Assembly (NCBI RefSeq): GCF_000826685.1
Contig: NZ_JROO01000017.1
Location: forward strand, 1 to 64,000
Source: Streptomonospora alba
Lineage (GTDB): Bacteria > Actinomycetota > Actinomycetes > Streptosporangiales > Streptosporangiaceae
Direction: 5' to 3'
Length of the DNA: 64,000 nt
Positions 8,227 through 18,039 of the stretch are shown one piece after another. A program made the translations under genes and the position numbers. Each line of letters begins with the position of its first letter. Within the stretch, counting starts at the first letter, position 1. A model generated the notes under the pieces. It ran no database searches. It was given only the letters and a program-made list of their open reading frames with translations, and had not been told where the DNA came from.

Positions 8227-8793
8227 CTAGCGTCCGGCAGGGGACCGGCCGGTGCGGGCCCCGGTGCGAGCCGCCTCTCCGGCCTCAGGCAGGTGGTCCG
8301 TGCCGTGGACCAGGTAGGCGATCTCGACGGAGCAGGCGTCCCTGGGGGTGTGCACCGGGTCGTTCAGGTAGAACTCGAACCGGCCGCCCCACACCTCGCT
8401 GCTGCCTTCACCGCGGTTCATCCATGTGAGGCCCTGTCCACGGGTCCAGGACTGCAGGTGGGAATGCGCGCCGTCGATGCGCTCGGGATCGCCGGTGTGG
8501 ACCAGGACCACGTAGTCGCCCGCAGGCACGGAACCGGCCACCACGCGGCCGTCACCGGGTACCGCTTCGCCGACCGGCGCGCCCACCTCCAGGATGTGCT
8601 CCCGGTCGCCGCCTCCGATCGTCCAGTAGCGGAAGAACGGTGGTCCCGCCGCTGCCACACCCGCGCCGCGCAGCCAGTCCTGGATCTCGGTGACGAGCGC
8701 GGCGGCCTTTCCCCACTCCCGCGGCGTCACCTTCGCCGGGATCGCGACATAGGGCTGCTCCGCACGCACCTCACGCCTGGGACCGCTGGTCAT
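8227..8793 (-). CDS. GyrI-like/effector-binding domain protein
   Basis: A 188-residue protein that resembles the GyrI-like small-molecule-binding (AraC effector-binding) fold: an N-terminal strand (EQPYVAIPAKVTPREWG), a central FFRYWTIGGG and the late EVWGGRFEFYLNDP block. Some stand-alone members bind or hydrolyse hydrophobic toxins, others inhibit gyrase. I chose the ATG at 8793 for a compact N terminus (MTSGPRREVRAEQPY). It is monocistronic; the ligand is unknown. Confidence 0.75.
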   Translation of the reverse strand: MTSGPRREVRAEQPYVAIPAKVTPREWGKAAALVTEIQDWLRGAGVAAAGPPFFRYWTIGGGDREHILEVGAPVGEAVPGDGRVVAGSVPAGDYVVLVHTGDPERIDGAHSHLQSWTRGQGLTWMNRGEGSSEVWGGRFEFYLNDPVHTPRDACSVEIAYLVHGTDHLPEAGEAARTGARTGRSPAGR

Positions 8794-9202
8794 CGAGACT
8801 CCCCCCGGGTTCCGCCACCGCCGCCAACAGCGCACGCGGCGGCCTCACGACTGTTCCTGACAAGAACTCTCCCTGCTCGCGGCGCCGATCGCTCGGAGGC
8901 GCACGGCGGAGCGCGCCGACCGGACCGCTATCCGCGCCGATCGTCGTGAATCCCTCGCGCTCCCCGTGTCGTGTTTCCCCGTGCGGACGGACGCCGCAGC
9001 ACGCGGTTGTGCACACTGCTCGGCGGCCGGGGCGAGCACCGCATAGTCTGGAAAGCCGAGTACGACATCCCCCGGCACTCTGCGAACCAGGGAAGCCTCA
9101 GGGGCTTCCCCCATATCCTGCGCGTCGCCGGCCGCGCATCATGGAGATGGGATCTACCCGCGGTGCCGCCGCCGGCGGCGGCCGAGCGTCGAGGAGTTGA
9201 GG
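8794..9202. other. Gene-free stretch of about 400 bases
   Basis: No frame here has a recognisable product, a ribosome site or a clear codon bias. It should hold the promoters of the flanking divergent genes; no hairpin or repeat is obvious. Confidence 0.4.
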
Positions 9203-9847
9203 GTGGCTGTGCACGAACCTCCGTCTCCACCGCCCGCGGGCGGAAGGTGGGACCCGGTCCCTCAGCGCCGCCGCAGCGGCGGCGGAGAACTGCGACTGAC
9301 CCACGCCGACCGCGACTCCGCGGTCGAGAGCCTGCGTGAGGCCTACGCCTCCGGTCAGCTGGACGACACCGAACTCGAGGAGCGCCTCGGGCTCGCCATG
9401 AACGCCAAGTTCCCCTCCGAACTGGAGCCCTTGCTCCTGGACCTGCTGCCGGCGCAGCAGCAGGTACCCGGCCGCAGCGCCTCCGGCAAGGCGGCGGCCA
9501 AGGAGGGGCCGCGGTCGGCGTCCGACCGGCTGCACGCCTGCGCGGGCCACTTCTCCGGTTACTTCACCTTTCTCGGCCCGCTGTTGCTGCTGCTGACCAG
9601 TCGCGACGTCTCGCCGTTCGTCCGAAGGCACCTCACCGAGGCGCTGAACTACCAGATCACCATCGCGGTGGCCTCGATCGCGGGCATCGGGCTGGCCTTC
9701 CTGATCGTGCCCTTCGTGTTGTGGATGGCCATGGTGGTGGGCTGGGTCTTCCTCCCGGCGATCGCCGGGGTCACGGCCCTGCTGGGCGGCGACATGCGCT
9801 ATCTCTTCACCTGGCGCCCCGTGCGCGACGGTTCCGAGGGCTCCTAG
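9203..9847 (+). CDS. DUF1707 and DUF4870-type membrane protein
   Basis: A 214-residue protein. The first half contains the DUF1707 signature (RLTHADRDSAVESLREAYAS, then GQLDDTELEERL, about residues 30-65), a short domain seen in many actinobacterial regulators and membrane proteins. The second half is DUF4870/Tic20-like: LTEALNYQITIAVASIAGIG followed by two more hydrophobic segments, for three to four helices in all. Function is unknown. I chose the GTG at 9203 because gaggag (9191-9196) lies six bases upstream; a TTG two codons earlier is also in frame. It converges with the next gene across a shared terminator. Confidence 0.8.
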   Translation: MAVHEPPSPPPAGGRWDPVPQRRRSGGGELRLTHADRDSAVESLREAYASGQLDDTELEERLGLAMNAKFPSELEPLLLDLLPAQQQVPGRSASGKAAAKEGPRSASDRLHACAGHFSGYFTFLGPLLLLLTSRDVSPFVRRHLTEALNYQITIAVASIAGIGLAFLIVPFVLWMAMVVGWVFLPAIAGVTALLGGDMRYLFTWRPVRDGSEGS

Positions 9848-9911
9848 CCCCCGAGAGTGTCGGCACCGGCCCGGCGCCCGCTGAGGCGCGGACGGCCCCC
9901 GAAACGAAGGA

Positions 9912-9936
9912 GGCCCCGCCGCAGAGCGGCGGGGCC
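9912..9936. terminator. Hairpin terminator between convergent genes
   Basis: ggccccgccgc (9912-9922) pairs perfectly with gcggcggggcc (9926-9936) around a three-base loop. It lies between the converging DUF1707 and helical membrane-protein genes. Confidence 0.8.
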
Positions 9937-9968
9937 GGGGCCGTGTGATTCGGGGATCACCCGGTCGA

Positions 9969-10568
9969 TCACTGGGTGACGCGACCGTTGAGGTCGCTGG
10001 CGGCCTGCTTCGCACCTGAGGCGGCGGTGTCCTTGGCCTCCTCGGCGTCTCCCTTGAGCTCGGTGCCGGTACCGGCCACCTTCTCCTTGGCGCTCTTGGC
10101 CTTGGCGGCGAGCTGGTCGCGGGTCTCGCGGACCTGGTCGCGCGCCTGGTCGAGGTTCTCCTGCCAACGGGCGTCCTGGGAGGCCTGACGCAGTCGGACC
10201 ACGCCGTACAGCGCGGCGGCGCCGGCGACGGCCGCTCCGGCGAAGATGACAGTGCGCGGCACCTTCCGGCCGCCGCGGCGTGCCAGGATTCCACCGCGCT
10301 TGGCTTGGCGGGGTTCCACTCGGGTGGCCGCGTAGCTGAGGAGGTCTGCCACGCGGGGCGCGACGGTGTCCTCGACGCGATGCGCCGCGGTCTCCAGGCG
10401 AGGGGCGGTCCATCCGCGCGCCTGGTAAAGGCGCTCGGCAGCCGTTTGCCGGGCCTGGTCGGCGTAAGGGCCGAATCGATCGGACTGTTCGCGTGCGAGC
10501 TGCTGCAGTCGGGCCATTGCCGCCTCAGTCTCGAAGTCGCCCTTTTGGCGCTTCAGCGTTTTGGCCAC
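9969..10568 (-). CDS. Hypothetical single-pass membrane protein with long helical tail
   Basis: A 199-residue protein with charged helical segments on both sides of one membrane segment (TVIFAGAAVAGAAALYGVV, about residues 104-122). The C-terminal half is rich in Lys, Glu, Asp and Ala (QARDQVRETRDQLAAKAKSA) and should form a coiled coil, somewhat like apolipoprotein/LEA-type proteins. The GTG at 10568 has an excellent ribosome site (aaggagg, five bases away). This architecture recurs in actinomycetes without known function. It is divergent from ppiA. Confidence 0.75.
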   Translation of the reverse strand: MAKTLKRQKGDFETEAAMARLQQLAREQSDRFGPYADQARQTAAERLYQARGWTAPRLETAAHRVEDTVAPRVADLLSYAATRVEPRQAKRGGILARRGGRKVPRTVIFAGAAVAGAAALYGVVRLRQASQDARWQENLDQARDQVRETRDQLAAKAKSAKEKVAGTGTELKGDAEEAKDTAASGAKQAASDLNGRVTQ

Positions 10569-10968
10569 GGTGACCTCCTTTTCTCTCAGTCTCTGTGTGC
10601 CCCTGCCCTGTCCCGGGCGACCTATGCGTGGGCGCCCGGCGACGTCGGTCACCGATCGAGTCGCATCCGGTTCCTCTGTTCGCGACAACGGGGCGTTTTT
10701 CCACGTTATCGACGTGTTATCCCAACATACTCCCGCTGGATACGCGGACCACGGATTCAACACGCAGTCCCGCCCGGCTGACCAGAGGTGGCCGCCGCGC
10801 GGTGCCTGAAACGCTGGGCCGACTGCCGACTGCCGGGGCCGCACTCCCGTAGTGGCGGATGGCGCGGGTCTGCCGCGCTCTTCGGGTGCGCGGTGTGCAG
10901 GAACGCGGTTCAGGCCACTGCGGGTAGCGTAGGCCGAGCAACTGCAGACAACGGAAAGGCACACCCAG
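10569..10968. other. Divergent intergenic region upstream of ppiA
   Basis: Four hundred bases without a supported gene. The middle (about 10690-10735) is AT-richer, reading gttatcgacgtgttatccc, and probably holds the promoter of the minus-strand membrane protein. The ppiA side ends with ggaaagg, its ribosome site. Confidence 0.45.
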
Positions 10969-11496
10969 GTGTCCGAGGTCAACGGTCAGCCCCGCGCGCG
11001 GCTGAACACCACACAGGGGACGATCGTCGTCAAGCTCTTCGCGGAGCAGGTCCCCGAGACGGTCGAGAACTTCATCGGTCTGGCCGAGGGGACGAAGCAG
11101 TGGATCGACCCCACCACCGGTAAGCCCAGCAACGCCCCGCTGTACAACGGCACGATCTTCCACCGGGTCATCGACGGCTTCATGGTCCAGGGCGGCGACC
11201 CGCTGGGCAACGGCCGCGGCGGTCCCGGGTACAAGTTCAAGGACGAGTTCGACCCCTCGCTGAAGTTCGACCGTCCCTACCTGCTGGCGATGGCCAACGC
11301 CGGCCCCAACACCAACGGCTCGCAGTTCTTCATCACGGTCGGCACCCCCGACTGGCTGAACCGCAAGCACACCATCTTCGGCGAGGTCGTCTCGGGCACC
11401 GAGATCGTCGACACGATCTCGAAGGTCTCCACGAACGCCCAGGACCGTCCGCTTGAGGACATCGCCATCAACTCCGTCGAGATCGAGCGGTCCTAG
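10969..11496 (+). CDS. ppiA: Cyclophilin-type peptidyl-prolyl cis-trans isomerase
   Basis: A 175-residue cytosolic cyclophilin. FHRVIDGFMVQGGDP carries the catalytic Arg-Phe region, and NGSQFFITVG is the conserved substrate-binding loop; LNRKHTIFGEV is the third signature. It speeds proline isomerisation during folding. The GTG at 10969 is preceded by ggaaagg about 9 bases upstream. Its position between tRNA-Ala/DLW-39 and crgA matches Mycobacterium ppiA (Rv0009). The rhomboid gene follows 15 bases later, probably in the same transcript. Confidence 0.95.
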   Translation: MSEVNGQPRARLNTTQGTIVVKLFAEQVPETVENFIGLAEGTKQWIDPTTGKPSNAPLYNGTIFHRVIDGFMVQGGDPLGNGRGGPGYKFKDEFDPSLKFDRPYLLAMANAGPNTNGSQFFITVGTPDWLNRKHTIFGEVVSGTEIVDTISKVSTNAQDRPLEDIAINSVEIERS

Positions 11497-11511
11497 GCGG
11501 CGGCTGCACCG

Positions 11512-12411
11512 ATGTCCTCCTCCCCCGCTGACGGCTCCGGGCCGGACGCCGCGGACGTCCCCACGTGCTACAGGCACCGCAAGCGCGAGACCTACCTGCG
11601 GTGCTCCCGGTGCGACCGCCCGATCTGCCCTGACTGCACCAACGACGCGCCGGTGGGCCAGCACTGCCCCGAGTGCGTCGCCGAGGGCAACCGGAACATG
11701 CGGCGGTCGCGCACCGTTTTCGGCGGCCGCATCGCCTCCCGGCCCACCGTCACCTGGGTGCTGCTCGCCCTGATCGGGGCGGGTTTCATCGCCCAGCTCG
11801 CACTGCCCGGGCAGCGGCTCGCCGCCGACTTCGGGATGTACGGCGAGGCGACCGTGTTCGGCGGCCAGTGGTACCGGCTGATCACTTCGGCGTTCCTGCA
11901 CGGCGGGATGATGCACCTGCTGTTCAACGGGTTCGCGCTGTACATCATCGGCCAGCAGGTCGAGACCGCTCTGGGCCACGCGCGCTACACCGCGCTGTGG
12001 GTGCTCAGCGCGCTGGGCGGGTCGGTGCTGAGCCTGCTGCTGGCGCCGACCACGCTGTCGGTGGGCGCCTCGGGCGCGATCTTCGGGCTGTTCGGCGCCA
12101 TCTTCGTGATCGGCCGCAAGCTGCGGATCGACATCCGGTTCATCGTGGGCCTGCTCGTGGTGAACCTGCTGATCACCTTCCTGGTGCCCAACATCGCCTG
12201 GGCCGGACACCTCGGCGGCCTTGCCGTCGGCCTGCTGCTGGGGGCGGCTTACGCCTACCTGCCGTTGGGCGAAAGGCGCACCGGCGCGGAGGGACAGCGT
12301 GCCCAGCAGGTCGCGCACTGGCTGGCCACCGCCGCAGTGGCGGTCCTGCTCGCGGTCGGCGCCATCGTGGGTGCGATGCTGCTCGACGCCGGCATCATCC
12401 TGCTCGGGTAG
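11512..12411 (+). CDS. Rhomboid intramembrane serine protease with N-terminal zinc finger
   Basis: A 299-residue protein. Residues about 18-60 form a B-box-like zinc finger (CYRHRKRETYLRCSRCDRPI, then CPDC and HCPEC). Six membrane helices follow with rhomboid signatures: HGGMMHLLFNGFAL, the catalytic serine in GASGAIFGLFG (Ser187) and the catalytic histidine in WAGHLGGLAVG (His233). Rhomboids cleave single-pass membrane proteins within the bilayer; the substrate is unknown. The zinc-finger fusion is usual for the ppiA-adjacent actinobacterial family. A strong hairpin ends the unit. Confidence 0.93.
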   Translation: MSSSPADGSGPDAADVPTCYRHRKRETYLRCSRCDRPICPDCTNDAPVGQHCPECVAEGNRNMRRSRTVFGGRIASRPTVTWVLLALIGAGFIAQLALPGQRLAADFGMYGEATVFGGQWYRLITSAFLHGGMMHLLFNGFALYIIGQQVETALGHARYTALWVLSALGGSVLSLLLAPTTLSVGASGAIFGLFGAIFVIGRKLRIDIRFIVGLLVVNLLITFLVPNIAWAGHLGGLAVGLLLGAAYAYLPLGERRTGAEGQRAQQVAHWLATAAVAVLLAVGAIVGAMLLDAGIILLG

Positions 12412-12430
12412 CGAACGCATGCGCATTCCG

Positions 12431-12459
12431 ATCCCCCGGGCGCTCCGCGCCCGGGGGAT
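12431..12459 (+). terminator. Rho-independent-type hairpin after the rhomboid gene
   Basis: atcccccgggcgc (12431-12443) pairs with gcgcccgggggat (12447-12459) around a three-base loop. It ends the ppiA-rhomboid unit. Confidence 0.85.
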
Positions 12460-12548
12460 GCCTGTGTCGGGGCCGAGGCCGACCAGCGCGGCGTCCGGGC
12501 TGCCCGCGCGGCCTCGCCGCGACATGCGAAAACCAGCTACCCACAGCT

Positions 12549-12569
12549 TGTGGATAACTCTGTGGACAA
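12549..12569. other. Two DnaA boxes
   Basis: tgtggataa (12549-12557) is a perfect consensus DnaA box on the minus strand, and tgtggacaa (12561-12569) is the high-GC actinobacterial form. They are spaced three bases apart, and a further ccacagc lies just upstream. DnaA boxes outside oriC can titrate DnaA or control a promoter; here they lie between the rhomboid terminator and crgA. Confidence 0.7.
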
Positions 12570-12692
12570 CCGTCTGGCGGTTATGGGAGACCACGGCGCG
12601 GGTGCCACCGCCGAGGGAGGTGGTCACCGCGATCGCGCCGCGAGGCGAAGAAGTGGAGAGGCAGGTTTCAGCCTGCGTGGACGCTCGAAGCG

Positions 12693-12947
12693 TCAGTGCC
12701 AGCGTGTACCCAGGATGAGCGCGAGGATGATCCCGCCGAACCCGATGGCCAGGTTCCAGTTACCCAGGTCGCTCATGTAGGGAATCATCGAGCCGGCGAT
12801 GTAGTACACCGCGATCCACACCACGCCGAGCACCATCACCGTGACCAGCGTCGGCAGCAGCCAGCGCGGGCTGACCTGAGGCTTTGCAGCCGACGGCGGC
12901 GGCGTGTAAACGGCCTTCTTCTTGCGATCGTTGCGGGACTTGGGCAC
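12693..12947 (-). CDS. crgA: Cell division protein CrgA
   Basis: An 84-residue protein with the CrgA layout: a basic N terminus (PKSRNDRKKK), a Pro-rich linker, then two membrane helices (WLLPTLVTVMVLGVVWIAVYY and LAIGFGGIILALILG, the first slightly shortened in function). In Streptomyces and mycobacteria it sits at the septum, binds FtsZ, FtsI, FtsQ and PBPs and tunes Z-ring assembly. The start is the GTG at 12947. Its place between ppiA/rhomboid and pknB matches the conserved origin-proximal order. Confidence 0.95.
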   Translation of the reverse strand: MPKSRNDRKKKAVYTPPPSAAKPQVSPRWLLPTLVTVMVLGVVWIAVYYIAGSMIPYMSDLGNWNLAIGFGGIILALILGTRWH

Positions 12948-13188
12948 GGTCGCTGCTCCAAAAACGAATCGGCCGGGAACTGATGGATCTCGGTCGTTGC
13001 CAGTCTACGCCCAATAGAGCGCTTGCGGGACGTCCGAAACGGCCGACCTACCTGCTGCCCTACCGGCGGCGATGTCGCTGACCTGCGCGAATGCGAATCC
13101 GATCACTCCAGGAGCCCGGTCGCACCCACCGCGGTCGCCGGATCCGCTCGGCCGGGGCGCGACGCCGCGGCGCGCCCCGGCCCCGGGA

Positions 13189-14982
<1,794 letters not shown>

Positions 14983-15067
14983 GTCGTGAACTGTTCCTCG
15001 TAATCTGCGCGGGTGTGCGGGAGTCCCGCGTCGCCTGGCGAGTGTCGGATCGTCGCGTTTCCTGCGG

Positions 15068-16603
15068 TCAGCCTTCCCCTGTCGGGACCCCGGCGTCGTC
15101 GCCGGCGCCGCCTCCGCCGTCCCCCGATCCGGAGCCGTCGCCGCTACCGCCTCCGCCGTCCCCGGATCCGGAGTCGTCCCCGCTACCTCCGTCGCCGGAT
15201 CCGGAGTCCCCGGTCTCGGTCGAGCCGGGGTCCGGCTCGGGCCCGGCGGTGGATCCGTCGTCGCCGCCGTCGGGCGGGGTCGCCGGCACCGTGGACGTCG
15301 GTTCGCTTGTATCCGGCTCGTAGTCGGTCGAGTCGTCCTCAGGCGGCGCGTAGTCCTGCGTGCCGGAGTCCGCGTCCGACGTCTCCTGCTCCGTCGCCGA
15401 CGGCTGTGGTCCTGACGAACTGCTCTGCGATTCGTCGGGCTGCACGTTGCCTACTTTGTTGCCCTCCGACTCCGGCGTGCTGAACTCGCGCCCGGCCCAG
15501 ACAACGCCGAGCACCAGGACGGCGGCGGCCGCCACTGCGGCGAGTACCAGGGGAAGGCTTGCCCTGCGCTGCTGAGACGAGGCCGGGCCAACACTATCGG
15601 ACTCCTCCGAGCCGTCGGCGGCCCCGTGCGCATCGCCTTGCACCGGGGTGAACCGGTCGGGCGCGGTGGCCGCACCGGCGCCGGCGACCCCGGCGACCAT
15701 CGTGCGCGCGGGATCGGGCAGGTCCATGGCCGTGGTTCCGCCGAGCACGGCGCCCAGGTCGGCGCGCAGCCGCTGGGCCGCGGCCGCCACTTCGCCGGCC
15801 GAGGCGGGGCGGTCCTCCGGCGACTTCTCCAGCAGCCGCTCGACGAGTGCGGCGGCCTGGACGGGAATGGTGTCGGGCAGCTGCGGCGGCGGTTCGCGGG
15901 TGTGGGCCAGCGCGAGGGCCAGGGGGGTGTCGGCGGTGAAGGGCGGCTGGCCGGCGAGGCACTCGTAGGCGACCACGCCCAACGCGTAGATGTCGGAGGC
16001 GTGTGTCGCCGCGCGGCCCGAAGCCTGCTCCGGCGAGATGTACTGGGCGGTGCCCATGACCATGCCGGTCTGCGTGAGGGTGACCGACTCGTTGCCGCGG
16101 GCGATGCCGAAGTCGGTCAGCTTCACCGTGCCGTTCTCGGTGACCAGCAGGTTACCGGGCTTGATGTCGCGGTGGACGACGTCGCGCGCATGCGCCGCCG
16201 CCAGCGCGGCCGCGGCCTGGCCGAGGATGTCCAGCGTGACGCTGGGCTCCAGGCCGTCGTTGCGCCGCAGGATGGACGACAAGGGCTCGCCCGGCACGAG
16301 TTCCATGATCAGGAACGCGTGTCCGTCCTGTTCGCCGTAGTCGTAGACCTGGGCGATGCCTGGATGGGAGAGCCCGGCGGTGATGCGCCCCTCCGTGCGG
16401 AACCGCTCGCGCGAGGTGGGCTCGGCCATCTGCGCGGGGTGCAGGAGTTTCACCGCCACCTCGCGGTTGAGCAGCGTGTCCTGGGCGCGCCACACCGTGC
16501 CCATGCCGCCGGAGCCGATCTGCTCCTGGAGCCGGTAGCGGCCGCTGAGCACTGTACCGGCCATGGCGCCCGCTCCGGGCGAGCCCGCGTCGTTTTCGCT
16601 CAC
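15068..16603 (-). CDS. pknA: Ser/Thr protein kinase PknA
   Basis: A 511-residue kinase. Residues about 20-285 carry the kinase domain (GSGGMGTVWRA, VAVKLL, HRDIKPGNLLV, DFGIARG, GTAQYISPEQ). A linker and one membrane helix (LPLVLAAVAAAAVLVLGVV) lead to an extracytoplasmic tail of about 130 residues that is very low in complexity, with repeated Gly-Ser-Asp units and no PASTA domain. PknA controls cell shape with PknB. Its ATG overlaps the pbpA stop (ATGA at 16600-16603), so the two are translationally coupled. Confidence 0.94.
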   Translation of the reverse strand: MSENDAGSPGAGAMAGTVLSGRYRLQEQIGSGGMGTVWRAQDTLLNREVAVKLLHPAQMAEPTSRERFRTEGRITAGLSHPGIAQVYDYGEQDGHAFLIMELVPGEPLSSILRRNDGLEPSVTLDILGQAAAALAAAHARDVVHRDIKPGNLLVTENGTVKLTDFGIARGNESVTLTQTGMVMGTAQYISPEQASGRAATHASDIYALGVVAYECLAGQPPFTADTPLALALAHTREPPPQLPDTIPVQAAALVERLLEKSPEDRPASAGEVAAAAQRLRADLGAVLGGTTAMDLPDPARTMVAGVAGAGAATAPDRFTPVQGDAHGAADGSEESDSVGPASSQQRRASLPLVLAAVAAAAVLVLGVVWAGREFSTPESEGNKVGNVQPDESQSSSSGPQPSATEQETSDADSGTQDYAPPEDDSTDYEPDTSEPTSTVPATPPDGGDDGSTAGPEPDPGSTETGDSGSGDGGSGDDSGSGDGGGGSGDGSGSGDGGGGAGDDAGVPTGEG

Positions 16604-18039
16604 TCGTTGATCACAGCTTCCATCATCTCCTTGGCGATCGGAGCGGCCAGCGTCCCGCCGCTCTCGCCGCCGTTTTCCACGACGACCGCAACGGCGACCT
16701 GCGGGTCGTCGACCGGCGCGAAGGAGATGAACCAGTTGTGTGTGGGACCGGTAGCCGTCTCGGCGGTGCCGGTCTTGCCGGCGACCTGCATCCCGGGGAT
16801 GGCGCCGGCGGGGCCCGAGGCCTCGTCGCCCTCGGTGACAGCGATCATCATCTGGGTCAGATCCTCGGCGGTTCCGGAACTGATTGCTTCGGAGAAGACC
16901 TCCGGCTGGGCGGCCTTGACCTCCTCCAGGTTCGAGTTCTGCACCGAGTCGACGAGATAGGGCTTCATGACGTCGCCGCCATTGGCAACACCGGAGGCGA
17001 CCATGGCCATCTGCAGCGGCGTGGACTCGATGTTGGCCTGCCCGATGCCGCTGCGGCCCAGGATATTGGGATCGGTCTCCAGGGGGGAGGAACTTTCCGT
17101 CACATCCAGCGGGATCTCCATGGGGCCCTGGTTGAAGCCGAACGCCTCAGCCTGCTCGTGCATCTTCTCCGGGCCGAGTTCCATCGCCCAGTTGGCCATC
17201 GAGGTGTTGCAGGAGATCTCGATGGAATGGGCCAGGGTATCGGGGTTCCCGTCGTTGCACGGGCCGGGCCAGGCGTTGGGCAGCGGCGCGCCCAGGTCCA
17301 GGCTCTCCGGGGCGGCCATCGTCGACTCGGGGGTGGCGCCGTTCTCCAGCGCCGCGGCGGCGGTGACGACCTTGTACGTCGACCCGGGCGGGTAGACCTC
17401 GTTGAGGCCGCGGTTGAGCAGCGGATTCTGTTCGCTCTGCTCCAGCTCGGTCCACTTCTTGGCCGCCTGCTCGGTCTCGGTGACGCTGGCGACGCTGCTG
17501 GGATCGTAGCTGGGACTGGAGTAGGAGGCCAGCACGGCGCCGGTTTCGGGGTCGAGGGCCACGGCGGCGCCGTTGTTGCCCAGCGACTCCAGACCGTCCA
17601 TGGCGGCCTGCTGGGCGCCGGAGTTCAGCGTGAGGTAGACGTCGGCGCCCTCGGGCTCCTCGCCGGTGAGCATGTCGCGGAAGTTGTTGACCGCCAGCAG
17701 CTGGTTGGAGCCGTCCAGGAACGAGTTCTCGGCCCGCTCGATGCCGGTGGCCGACCCCGCGCGAAACGCCCCCACGACCGGCGCGTACATCTGGCCGTTC
17801 TTGTACTTGCGCTGGAACTGCTCGCTGTCGCCGCCGACGGGTTCGGAATAGGCGACCTCCTCGCTTCCCACGAGGATGGAGCCGCGGTGCTGGGTGAGGC
17901 TTTCGACGAACTGGCGGCGGTTGTAGGGGTGCTCCTGCAGACTCTCGGCTTGGAAGGTCTGGATCCAGGAGACGTTGAGCATCAGCACTCCGAAGAGGGC
18001 CAAGGAGAAAATCGCGAGGCGGCGGATGGGCTTGTTCAT
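16600..18039 (-). CDS. pbpA: Class B penicillin-binding protein PbpA
   Basis: A 479-residue transpeptidase with one N-terminal signal-anchor helix (LAIFSLALFGVLMLNVSW). All three active-site boxes are present: STYK with nucleophile Ser220, SCN in EISCNTSMANW, and KTGT at Lys422. It crosslinks peptidoglycan outside the membrane together with the RodA glycosyltransferase encoded just upstream. Both borders are ATGA overlaps (with rodA at 18036-18039 and pknA at 16600-16603), which keeps the products in ratio. Mycobacterium PbpA is regulated by PknB phosphorylation. Confidence 0.96.
   Translation of the reverse strand: MNKPIRRLAIFSLALFGVLMLNVSWIQTFQAESLQEHPYNRRQFVESLTQHRGSILVGSEEVAYSEPVGGDSEQFQRKYKNGQMYAPVVGAFRAGSATGIERAENSFLDGSNQLLAVNNFRDMLTGEEPEGADVYLTLNSGAQQAAMDGLESLGNNGAAVALDPETGAVLASYSSPSYDPSSVASVTETEQAAKKWTELEQSEQNPLLNRGLNEVYPPGSTYKVVTAAAALENGATPESTMAAPESLDLGAPLPNAWPGPCNDGNPDTLAHSIEISCNTSMANWAMELGPEKMHEQAEAFGFNQGPMEIPLDVTESSSPLETDPNILGRSGIGQANIESTPLQMAMVASGVANGGDVMKPYLVDSVQNSNLEEVKAAQPEVFSEAISSGTAEDLTQMMIAVTEGDEASGPAGAIPGMQVAGKTGTAETATGPTHNWFISFAPVDDPQVAVAVVVENGGESGGTLAAPIAKEMMEAVINE

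Noticed and set aside
7051-8949. A 632-codon plus-strand frame overlapping the oxidoreductase gene
   Set aside because: It is Arg/Gly-rich low-quality translation in the wrong frame of a gene with clear homology.
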